Positions 1 through 7,873 of a DNA stretch of 64,000 nt are shown piece by piece. Each line of letters starts with the position of its first letter. The stretch's first letter is position 1. The DNA comes from Singulisphaera acidiphila DSM 18658 (GTDB taxonomy: Bacteria; Planctomycetota; Planctomycetia; Isosphaerales; Isosphaeraceae): NCBI RefSeq assembly GCF_000242455.2, contig NC_019892.1, forward strand, positions 124,001 to 188,000, written 5' to 3'. The position numbers and the translations under genes are program-made. The notes under the pieces were generated by a model. It did not search any database. It was not told the origin of the DNA and was given only the letters and a program-made list of their open reading frames with translations.

Positions 1-212
1 TCCCCACCACACTCGGACTCAAGGCCGACGACCTCGTCGTCCACGCCCCCATCCCCAAACCCGACCCGGTTCGTCCTCTCGAGTTCGCGATTCCGCGACA
101 GGCCACCTCCGACGGTCGGCTCACCCTCACCTGGACACGCGATCCAGGCCGGGGCGGCAACGGTCGGGGGTGCCAGGTCACCGAGGTCTGGCTGATCCGC
201 AAGGGAGACTGA
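1..212 (+). CDS. C-terminal end of an unrecognised protein (partial)
   Basis: An open frame enters from the left edge of the window (codons in phase with base 3) and stops at a TGA at 210-212. About 69 residues are visible. They contain a proline-rich stretch followed by a beta-strand-like ending with the pattern LTWTRDPG and TEVWLIRKGD. The codon choice (C or G at third positions) matches the neighbouring real genes, and the frame stays open across the whole visible part. I do not recognise the family; the start and most of the protein lie outside the window. Confidence 0.55.
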   Translation, partial: PTTLGLKADDLVVHAPIPKPDPVRPLEFAIPRQATSDGRLTLTWTRDPGRGGNGRGCQVTEVWLIRKGD

Positions 213-259
213 CAACGAACCTCCGGCCGCCGACTTGGACCGGAACACGAGGGAAGTCC

Positions 260-296
260 GGGTGCTACGGGTTCCATACCGGAACCCGTAGCACCC
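260..296. terminator. 16-bp perfect hairpin between convergent genes
   Basis: The arms GGGTGCTACGGGTTCC (260-275) and its exact reverse complement (281-296) enclose a 5-base loop. It sits between the plus-strand gene ending at 212 and the minus-strand gene ending at 339, so it could terminate both. No T-tract follows on either strand, so it is not a textbook intrinsic terminator. Confidence 0.5.
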
Positions 297-338
297 AAAA
301 TATCAGCGCAAACCATTTTCACAATACATTTAATTTAT

Positions 339-1793
339 CTAGTGAGCGAGTGAATGTTTCCATTTCCCGGCCGGACAGTCCTCATGAGGGAGCCTCGCTT
401 TGATGGCGGGGATGCAGGCGCAGACGCGGCAGCGCAACCCGGTATATAGATCGCAATGCGCACAGATTTGCATTCGATCGCGATAGATTTCCAAGGGGAC
501 GGTCTTGAGTCCCGAACTGGCGAACGCCACGGCCGCCTGTGAGGCGGTGAGGGCCATCCGAAGCAAGCCGGGGCCGGTCGTATTCGACACCTGGGGCCGA
601 AGTTGGGGCTGGGGATTGATCGTGATGACGCTTGCGTCGAAGATTCCTCCGTCGTGTGCGGTCAGCGCGGGCGAGCCGATGCTGGACCGATAATCTGCCA
701 GATGCTGGGCATACTGGATCGCCTGAGGCGATTGCAAGCGGTGGAGAAGTTGGACGGCCTCTTCTCCCTGGACTATGGCCTCGTAGGTCCGGCCCAGCTC
801 GGCGTACGCGATTCCGGCATACCAGAGGAGAGTCGCCTCATGATGGGGATCGCCCAGGCGGCGGGCGAGCGCCAGGGCCTGATCGAAGTGAGCCAAGGCC
901 CCGGCGTGATCGGCCAAGGCTTGATGCGCGTGTCCCAGCCACTCCAGCGCGATCTTCTCGGTGTAACGGTCGTCGGTCTCGCGAGCCGTGGCGAGCACCG
1001 GCCCAAGCAACTCGATCGCTTCTTGCGAACGGCCCAGCATCAAGACAGCCTGGGCGTAATTCAACGTGGCATCGAGTTCCCGAGCCCGATCACCGAGCTG
1101 GCGGGCTTCGGCGAGCGCTTCCTCGAGGAGCGACGCAGCGGGCTGGGCTTCGAACTTGTGCAGGTAGGTCACGGCGAGGTCAACCAGGGCCGTGACCTCG
1201 TGGGCGCGATCCCCGACTTGCCGGGCTTCGGCGAGAGCATGAGCGGCGAGTTGGAGCGAAGGAATCACCGGCGGCAGCATGGCCGCCGCGACCGGCGCCG
1301 TGGGGGCCTTTTCCCTCCCTGTCTCCGGCTCCGGCGTGACCCCATGAACCAGGAAGAGGTTTCGGCCAAGACGACGGATCGATTGGGCGGCCGGCCATCG
1401 GCCCCTGACCTGCTCCTCGTCGAGCGGCCGGGTTTCATCCTCGGCCCAAGCGAGGATGAGGTCCGTCCGCCTCGCCCCGGAACGCTCGCAGGTCCGCCCG
1501 TTGGGGAGCGTCCAGCTCGGGTTCGTTTTCGTTTTCGAGCCGACCAGGCGGCGGAAAAAGGTGGGGAAGCTGGTCCCGATCCGCTGCTGCGCCGGAGTCA
1601 AGGCCGCGGCGGTGAAGCAGAGGCCTGTCATCAAGGTGACGGGAGCAGCGGCCGCCGTGCTGACACGATCCCAGTGCTGGAATCCTTCGGCCTGTAGACC
1701 GGGGAGCCAAAGGACGACACGACCGTCCCCCGCCGCCGGCTCGATCAAGATGCCATCCTCGACTGCCAGCGAACGTCCATCAGGGAGCTTCAT
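339..1793 (-). CDS. TPR-repeat protein with a cysteine-rich C-terminal metal-binding tail
   Basis: A 484-residue protein. The N-terminal ~150 residues are not recognised. Residues ~175-370 form several tetratricopeptide-like helical pairs, with recurring LGD, ALxxARxLGD and ALAHFDQALALARRLGD patterns, and probably bind a protein partner. The last 40 residues hold a Cys cluster (ICAHCDLYTGLRCRVCAC, then CPAGKW at the end), which resembles small zinc-binding tails seen in phage and planctomycete proteins. The ATG at 1793 is preceded by a strong GGGAGGA ribosome site about 8 bases upstream. It follows the RND genes on the same strand after a 185-base gap and may be co-transcribed. No signal peptide is visible, so it is probably cytoplasmic. 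The function is unknown. Confidence 0.8.
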   Translation of the reverse strand: MKLPDGRSLAVEDGILIEPAAGDGRVVLWLPGLQAEGFQHWDRVSTAAAAPVTLMTGLCFTAAALTPAQQRIGTSFPTFFRRLVGSKTKTNPSWTLPNGRTCERSGARRTDLILAWAEDETRPLDEEQVRGRWPAAQSIRRLGRNLFLVHGVTPEPETGREKAPTAPVAAAMLPPVIPSLQLAAHALAEARQVGDRAHEVTALVDLAVTYLHKFEAQPAASLLEEALAEARQLGDRARELDATLNYAQAVLMLGRSQEAIELLGPVLATARETDDRYTEKIALEWLGHAHQALADHAGALAHFDQALALARRLGDPHHEATLLWYAGIAYAELGRTYEAIVQGEEAVQLLHRLQSPQAIQYAQHLADYRSSIGSPALTAHDGGIFDASVITINPQPQLRPQVSNTTGPGLLRMALTASQAAVAFASSGLKTVPLEIYRDRMQICAHCDLYTGLRCRVCACIPAIKARLPHEDCPAGKWKHSLAH

Positions 1794-1978
1794 GGAGACT
1801 GTTCCTCCCGTCTCAATGAATGGAAAAGTCGTTTGGCTGCGGTTACCCGATTCGGCTTCAGCGAAGAGCCTGCATGATGCATGCCCCTTCGGGACTGCCG
1901 TGGCACACGAATTTTCAATATTTACTGATGCAATATCTTTCTGATTTTCCGGAGAGCCCGTGCAAGAACGTGCCCACC

Positions 1979-3433
1979 CTACGGCTCCACGGCTTCCGGC
2001 TTCGATAACGCAATCTGGGTCGACTTCTCCACAATGACTGGCGTGCCCTCGGTGATGGATCGCTTGTCAACGATGACTTTATCGGTAGGCTTGAGACCTG
2101 CGAGAACCTCAACGCGAATCCCGTTGTCGACTCCCACCCTGATCTTGACCTCATGCGCCCGGCCTTCCTTGAACACGAAGACGGACGATTGGTCATGATC
2201 GGACTTTCCCAGCAGGCAGCCGGTGGGGATCGTCAGGTTGGCCGTGTCGTTCTCAAGGATGATGGTGGCAATTCCGTACATACCTTCGCGTAAGAGGCCG
2301 CTGGTATTCTCAAGGTCGATTTCGGTCCGCATCGTCCTGGTCTCAGGTTCCTCGGAATGCGAGAACCGCGAGACCTTCCCCTCGAATCGATGGCCGGGCA
2401 GTGCATCGAGCGTGACGATCGCCTTGTCTCCCAGGTCGGTCAGAGGGACGTCTCGGTCGGGAACATAGGTGACAACTCGCATTTTGTCCGTGCGGGCGAC
2501 GGTAAGCAAAGGTTTTTCGGTCCCCTCGGCCGCCGATCGAATGAAGTCTCCCTCGAAGAAAGCGCGCTGGGTGATGACGCCGTCATACGGCGATTTAATC
2601 GTCATATAATCCACCATAACTCTATCCTTGGCCAGCATCTCGGCGATCACCTCGACGTTGGCCTTGGCCTCGTCAAGGTCGGCCTTGGCTTGATCGACCT
2701 TCGCCGCCGACGAAGTCAGTAGCGCTTTGGAAGAGTCCAGCTCGGCCTCAGCGGCCCGCTCTTCGGCCACGGAAGTCTCATAGTGGTCCTCGTACTCGTC
2801 GACAATTTGCTGGGGGACCGCCTGCCGGGTGCGTAGGTCGCGGTAGCGGACAAGTTCCTTCTCGCGGTACTTCCTCCGGGAGACGGAGCTGCCAATATTG
2901 GCCTTGGCCTTGGCGACCGCAGCTTCAGCGGCCTTCACATCGGACTGGGCGGTCTCGACGCGTGCCTGTCCTTGGGCGACCTGGGTCTTGGCCTGCTTCA
3001 GAGCCGCCACAGCGCGATTGGCTTCCTTGACCGCTTCCGGATCGTCGATCTTCGCGAGAATCTCCCCCTTCTTGACATGGCTGCCGATATCGACCTCCTG
3101 CCACTTCAGATAACCCGAAACCTTGGCGAAGAGGCGCGCTTGCTGGAACGGGTGTACCGAGCCGATCTGGGTGGAAGTCCGCGTCAGCCCCCCGCGTTCC
3201 GGGTGGACAACTTCCACGCGAACCGCCTCGTCACCCTGCGTCTCCGCTGCGTGTGGGTCGCGCGACTTGGAGTAGGACGCGCTCGCCTTGCGCTCGCGCG
3301 ACACCAGCATCGTGCCCCCGATGCCGACCGGGATGAGGGAGAGAGCCAAAAGAACGATCTTCGTGCCCCGACTCCAAAAACGTGGATTGGGTCGCGCGAG
3401 CGACTTCGATGTTGGCGTTTCCTGCGTTGGCAT
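1979..3433 (-). CDS. RND efflux periplasmic adaptor (membrane fusion protein, HlyD/AcrA type)
   Basis: A 484-residue membrane fusion protein. It has one N-terminal membrane anchor (residues ~22-42), then the first lipoyl half-motif (VSGYLKWQEVDIGSHVKKGE). A long coiled-coil hairpin rich in Ala, Lys, Glu and Gln follows (~115-255), then the second lipoyl half (MTIKSPYDGVIT), a beta-barrel domain and a membrane-proximal domain with GLKPTDKVIVD. It would link an inner-membrane RND pump to an outer-membrane channel. The ATG at 3433 is preferred over a TTG six bases upstream because GGAG lies about 10 bases before it. It is downstream of the RND permease on the same strand, after 121 bases. The coiled-coil hairpin is longer than in minimal adaptors. 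No outer-membrane factor gene is adjacent. Confidence 0.9.
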   Translation of the reverse strand: MPTQETPTSKSLARPNPRFWSRGTKIVLLALSLIPVGIGGTMLVSRERKASASYSKSRDPHAAETQGDEAVRVEVVHPERGGLTRTSTQIGSVHPFQQARLFAKVSGYLKWQEVDIGSHVKKGEILAKIDDPEAVKEANRAVAALKQAKTQVAQGQARVETAQSDVKAAEAAVAKAKANIGSSVSRRKYREKELVRYRDLRTRQAVPQQIVDEYEDHYETSVAEERAAEAELDSSKALLTSSAAKVDQAKADLDEAKANVEVIAEMLAKDRVMVDYMTIKSPYDGVITQRAFFEGDFIRSAAEGTEKPLLTVARTDKMRVVTYVPDRDVPLTDLGDKAIVTLDALPGHRFEGKVSRFSHSEEPETRTMRTEIDLENTSGLLREGMYGIATIILENDTANLTIPTGCLLGKSDHDQSSVFVFKEGRAHEVKIRVGVDNGIRVEVLAGLKPTDKVIVDKRSITEGTPVIVEKSTQIALSKPEAVEP

Positions 3434-3554
3434 ATTCAATCAACTCCGCATAGCTACAGAGCCATCTTTTCGACTCGGAATACCCGATCCTCATCTCGAC
3501 CGCGGCACATGCAACGCGCACCTGTCCGGTCCGGCGAAGAGTGCCGAGGCACGA

Positions 3555-6500
3555 TCAGACTTCCCCGTGCGGCGAATCGAACCCCTGATCGTCTTGTTCC
3601 CCGAGGAATCCCTCGTCCGTCCGTTCATTCCCATCCGTTTCCGTGTTATTTGTCTTCCTCCGATCGCGGACCAGGAGCGAATAGAGGCAAGGCAGCACGA
3701 AAAGCGTGGAGGGTTCGACGGCTAATAATCCTCCCAGAATCGCGCGAGCGAGCGGCGCGTTCGCTTCACTGCCGCGTTCCAGCGCGAATGCGCCGGGGAG
3801 CATGGCGAAGAAGGCCGCCATTGCCGTCATCGTGACCGGGCGGACTCGGATCGCTGCCGACTTGCGAATCGCTTGCCCCGGTGTCAGACCCTCCTTGAAC
3901 CGCAGTTCCTGGGCGAAGTCGGTCATCAGCACCGCGTTGGAGACATTGATCCCGACGATGAAGATGAAGCCGAGCAGCGACTGGACGTTGACAGCCGTGC
4001 CCGTGAAAAAGAGCATCAGCAACACGCCGATCAGCGAGAGGGGCACGGCCAGCATGATACTCAGCGGAGCAACCCACGACTTGGCCAGCCCAACCATCAG
4101 GAAATAGATCAGGATCGAGGCCCCAATCAGGCCGAAGCCCATGCTGGAGAACGTGTCCTGCATCCGGCTGTACTCACCGCTCAAGCTGACCTTCGTCCCT
4201 TTCATGAGAGGTCTCCCCTTGACGGTCAAGTCGTAGGGGATCCAACGGCCGTCCGACTGCCGTTTTCCTATCCCGTCGATCACCTGAGCGACATCGTCGG
4301 ATACGTGCCCCAGATCACGGCCGTGGACGCCCATCGAGAGGTCCATCGTCGGCTGGATGTTGGCATGCGTCACTTCGGTCGGCACCGTGGTCCGCCGAAG
4401 TGTGATGAGGTTGCTCAGCGGAATCGCTTTCTTCTGGCCGACTCCCGTGATCGGAATGTTGAGGAGCGTCTCGATGGACTGAATGTCCTTCTCGGGATAC
4501 TGCACTCCGACGAAGTACTGGTTACCACCGACCGGGTCGATCCAGAAGTTCCTCTTATTGAATTGGATGCTTGAATTGAAAGCGGCCACCACATTTTTCA
4601 TCACATCGATCTGGGTCAAGCCGAGGTCGGCGGCCTTGGCCCGATCGACGTCGATGATGTACTCGGGGTAGTCGAGCCGCTGGATGATCCGAGCGTCGAC
4701 CACCCCGTTGATCCGGCGCGCTTTGTCCTGGATTCGCTCCGCGATGGCGCGAGCCTCTTTCGGATTCTTCCCGGTGACCCGGACATTGATCGGCGTGGAC
4801 TTGCCCTCGTTCATGGCTCCTCGGACCAGGCCGCCGGCATCAAAGGCAAACTCGAGGTCTCGAAATCTCGAGTCCTTTTGGAGGCCCTGGCGAATCAGGT
4901 GAACGTATTCCTGCGCAGATTGACTGCGATGCTCCGTGAGCTGAACCCTGATGATCGCATCCATCGGACCCGAATTCGGGGTATAGGCGGCCGACCAATC
5001 GGCGTTCACGCCGATCTCAGAGATCAAGAGTTGCAGGTCATGCTTGGCGATGATCTGTTTGAGCGATTGTTCGACCTGGGCAATCTTGTCCTCGGTCCGC
5101 TCGATTCGGGTACCGCTGGGGGCACGGACACTGATCTCGAACGCACCCGCGTCCACCTCGGGAAAGAACTCGCGACGAAGCACCGGCCAGAGCGCCACGA
5201 GCGTCACAAGCAGCAGGCTGTAGGCGACGGTCACCGTCAGCACCCGGTGCCTCAAGACGAGATCGAGCACGCGTGCATACGAGGCGAACATCCGATCGAT
5301 GGCCCCTTCCCAGCGGGCAAAGGCCCGGGCCAGAGCACCCCCCTGATGGGCTTCGCCGCCAGGTTCGTGATGACCTGGCTTGAGCCAGGCAGCGCTACAG
5401 GCAGGGACCAGCGTCCGCGACAGGAGATAGGCCGAGCCCATGGCGAAGGCGACGGCCAGGGTCATGGGCCGGAACAGGAATTCACCCATCCCCGGCATCA
5501 GCGCCAGAGGCGAAAGCACGAGGAACGTGCAGAGGGTCGCGATCAGCTCGGGCACCGCCACCTCGCTGGCTCCCAGGAAGGCGGCTTCCTCGGGGCTGGC
5601 TCCCAGGCCGAGGTGGCGGTGCGTGTTCTCCAGGCAGATGATGGCGCTGTCGACCATCGGGCCGATCGCCAGAGTGAGCCCGGCCAGTGTCATCACGTTG
5701 ACCGTATTGCCCGTGGCTTTCAGGAAGATCATCGCCGAGAGGACCGAGATCGGCAGGGTCAGGACGGCGATCGCCGTCATTCGCCACTGTCCCAAGAAGA
5801 GCAAGATCGTCAGCGAACAAAGGACAGATCCAAGCACTCCTTCCTGAACCAGGCTGGCAATCGACTGCCGGACGTAGATCGACTGATCCATGACCACCTT
5901 CAAGTCGACCCCGCTTCGGGTCAACCGTTCCGTGAAGTCCTGAAGCCGGGCACGGACCGTGTCGACCACGGCCAGGGTACTGGCACCAAGCTGCCGGAAG
6001 ACCGGGATATAGACCTCGCGCCGACCATTGATCCGAACGACGTTGGTTTGGATATAAGAGGCGTCCTCCGTGCTTGCCACGTCGCGCAAATAGGCGGTGT
6101 TCCCCTGCACGGAGCGGAGCGGAATCGAACCCATCTCCTTGGCGAAGTCGTACAGCGAATTCGAGTCGAGGGCATAGTCGGTGTCGCCGATCTTGGCGTC
6201 GCCGGTCGGCAGGAAGACATTGTAGTTGTCGAGTGCGTTCATGACGTCGAGCGAGGAGAGCCCGCGTGCTTGCATCTTCTGACGGTCGAGGTAGGCGAGC
6301 ACCGCGCGGATCTTCCCGCCGTAGACAACGGGCGCCACGGCGCCGTTGATACTCATGATCATGTTGCGGACCTCGTAGCGTCCGACGTCGTAGAGGATCG
6401 ATTCGGTCTGGGACTGGTCGGGGCTGTCCACCGCCACGATGCAGACCGGGGTCGTGCTTGTCGGGTCGAACGGCAAGACGACCGGCGGGAGGGTTCCGGG

Positions 6501-6863
6501 AGGCAGGGACGGCACCGACGCCAGGGCCAGCGAATTCACCTGGGTCAGGGCACCGTTGGGATCGACGTCGCTTCGAAAGAAGCTGCGGACGATACTGGCC
6601 CCGACGATCGATCGCGATTCCTGCCGCGCCGTTCCGCTGGCCTGCCCGGTCCAACGTTCCATCCGGTTGGTGATGTCCTTCTCGACACTGGCGGCCGGCA
6701 TCCCACCGTAAAACGTAAGGACCTGAACCGCCGGACTCTTGAACACGGGAAGGATGTCGATCGGGATGAGATAGATCGAAACGGTTCCCACCATCACGAG
6801 CGTCAAGCACATAACCGTGACGGCGTATGGGTTCCGAAGCGAGGCCCGGATCAAGCCGTTCAT
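3555..6863 (-). CDS. RND-family efflux transporter permease (AcrB/HAE1-like)
   Basis: A 1102-residue inner-membrane RND pump of usual family length. It has the N-terminal TM1 (SLRNPYAVTVMCLTLVMVG), a large periplasmic porter loop, a six-helix block, a second porter loop and a second block containing FIFIVGINVSNAVLMTDFA. In AcrB the proton relay uses Asp407-Asp408 in TM4 and Lys940 in TM10. Here TM4 reads PMVDSAIICLEN, so the second Asp is Ser, and TM10 has Ser at the Lys position. The energy coupling may therefore differ. The ATG at 6863 has GAGGAA eight bases upstream. The gene precedes the adaptor gene, which is the reverse of the usual adaptor-pump order. The C-terminal ~40 residues are charged and probably disordered. 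The substrate cannot be read from sequence. Confidence 0.92.
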   Translation of the reverse strand: MNGLIRASLRNPYAVTVMCLTLVMVGTVSIYLIPIDILPVFKSPAVQVLTFYGGMPAASVEKDITNRMERWTGQASGTARQESRSIVGASIVRSFFRSDVDPNGALTQVNSLALASVPSLPPGTLPPVVLPFDPTSTTPVCIVAVDSPDQSQTESILYDVGRYEVRNMIMSINGAVAPVVYGGKIRAVLAYLDRQKMQARGLSSLDVMNALDNYNVFLPTGDAKIGDTDYALDSNSLYDFAKEMGSIPLRSVQGNTAYLRDVASTEDASYIQTNVVRINGRREVYIPVFRQLGASTLAVVDTVRARLQDFTERLTRSGVDLKVVMDQSIYVRQSIASLVQEGVLGSVLCSLTILLFLGQWRMTAIAVLTLPISVLSAMIFLKATGNTVNVMTLAGLTLAIGPMVDSAIICLENTHRHLGLGASPEEAAFLGASEVAVPELIATLCTFLVLSPLALMPGMGEFLFRPMTLAVAFAMGSAYLLSRTLVPACSAAWLKPGHHEPGGEAHQGGALARAFARWEGAIDRMFASYARVLDLVLRHRVLTVTVAYSLLLVTLVALWPVLRREFFPEVDAGAFEISVRAPSGTRIERTEDKIAQVEQSLKQIIAKHDLQLLISEIGVNADWSAAYTPNSGPMDAIIRVQLTEHRSQSAQEYVHLIRQGLQKDSRFRDLEFAFDAGGLVRGAMNEGKSTPINVRVTGKNPKEARAIAERIQDKARRINGVVDARIIQRLDYPEYIIDVDRAKAADLGLTQIDVMKNVVAAFNSSIQFNKRNFWIDPVGGNQYFVGVQYPEKDIQSIETLLNIPITGVGQKKAIPLSNLITLRRTTVPTEVTHANIQPTMDLSMGVHGRDLGHVSDDVAQVIDGIGKRQSDGRWIPYDLTVKGRPLMKGTKVSLSGEYSRMQDTFSSMGFGLIGASILIYFLMVGLAKSWVAPLSIMLAVPLSLIGVLLMLFFTGTAVNVQSLLGFIFIVGINVSNAVLMTDFAQELRFKEGLTPGQAIRKSAAIRVRPVTMTAMAAFFAMLPGAFALERGSEANAPLARAILGGLLAVEPSTLFVLPCLYSLLVRDRRKTNNTETDGNERTDEGFLGEQDDQGFDSPHGEV

Positions 6864-7007
6864 TGCGATTTCCTCAGCAGCGGATCATTGAGACGAGAGA
6901 GGCCAACGTCAAATGTCGGGGATCGCGCAGGGGAGGCGCGAGAAGACTCAAAAGATGAGGTCGAAAAGGGGGACCGATCCTGTCGGTTCGATTCGAAGCG
7001 AGTCTTC

Positions 7008-7352
7008 TCAGCAGCGCAGACAGCCGTTGAGCGGCAAAGCGCCGGGATCCGGGAGCAAAGATCGCCTTGCAAGCAGGCCGGCTTCAGTGATCTCCGACAC
7101 GAACCCAGGCGCGGACCTGAGAAGCAGGTGGCCGGCAATCCGGTAGGATTCATGATCCGGGGAGACACAGCGATGGGACGTTGTAAGCGCCAATCGCTCC
7201 GATCGCTGAGCCGACCACTGACAGACCCTGACAATGAGCTGGCAGGTGGGATGAGACCGGGACGAAGCGGGAGGAAGCGCCAGCGGAGCGGCGATCATCC
7301 TCGTGATCAGGAGAGCGAACAGAGCCCACATCAAGGTTGAAGGGAGTCGCAT
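7008..7352 (-). CDS. Doubtful small secreted protein, possibly a gene remnant
   Basis: A 114-codon frame beginning MRLPSTLMWALFALLITRM, which would make a good signal peptide or membrane segment. The remainder is rich in Ser, Arg and Cys and lacks the codon bias of the surrounding genes. A GGAG lies only one base before the ATG, which is too close for normal initiation. It lies upstream of the RND permease, where a TolC-type channel gene might be expected, but the sequence does not resemble one. It is either a decayed leftover or a chance frame. Confidence 0.2.
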   Translation of the reverse strand: MRLPSTLMWALFALLITRMIAAPLALPPASSRSHPTCQLIVRVCQWSAQRSERLALTTSHRCVSPDHESYRIAGHLLLRSAPGFVSEITEAGLLARRSLLPDPGALPLNGCLRC

Positions 7353-7629
7353 ACTCCAGCATCCCCGTCAGTCAATGGACTCGCGCATGGGGGGAGTGCG
7401 ATGAGGCTTTGGAGCCACAATACCGCATTAGTAATAATACGGGACTGATTCATGAGTCAAGGGAAGACTTGGCCCCAAGTTCCGTTTCGTGCGATCCGGG
7501 CCGCACGTAAGGTCGGACTTCGCAAGTCTTTTGGGGCATTCCCAACGATACAGAGAGGCGGTTCTCACTTCCCTCACATTGGCATCCATGTCTGCGGTGC
7601 TGCTCTCTCTCTCGCCCTGGAGGAGCGAC

Positions 7630-7657
7630 CGTTCTTAGCCAGGGTACAAACCCTTGG
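7630..7657 (+). repeat. Dispersed repeat copy 1 (CGTTCT-AGCCAGG-CCCTTGG type)
   Basis: This 28-base stretch resembles 32143-32169 in the same orientation (CGTTCT, AGCCAGG and CCCTTGG shared) with one gap and a few substitutions. Both copies are intergenic. The function is unknown. Confidence 0.45.
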
Positions 7658-7873
7658 AAATCATTCAACAGAGCATATCATCGGCACCAAAATGACTTGC
7701 GCTATGGGCAGTCGCCCCTTCGGGACTCACAAAGGCAATGCCCCCGGTGAGTGTTCCCGCAGGCGGGTTGGCAACGCCACGAGATCACCCTATTTCCGGG
7801 AAAGTTGTATTGGCTACCTCGCGGTCGTGCATGGTAAAGGATGGGTAGGCAACGTCAACGGAAGGACGATGAT

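Larger units (their letters stand above)
6864..7873. other. Gene-poor region between the divergent RND operon and the ECF sigma gene
   Basis: About 1 kb without a convincing gene. The minus strand carries one weak candidate reading frame (listed separately). The stretch around 7400-7450 is AT-richer (ATACCGCATTAGTAATAATACG) and may hold promoters for one or both divergent genes. A copy of a short dispersed repeat lies at 7630-7657. Confidence 0.4.

Noticed and set aside
4878..7340. Long plus-strand open frame (over 800 codons) opposite the RND permease
   Set aside because: It is antisense to a clear RND transporter, is rich in Arg, His, Gly and Asp without family motifs, and arises from high GC at third positions.
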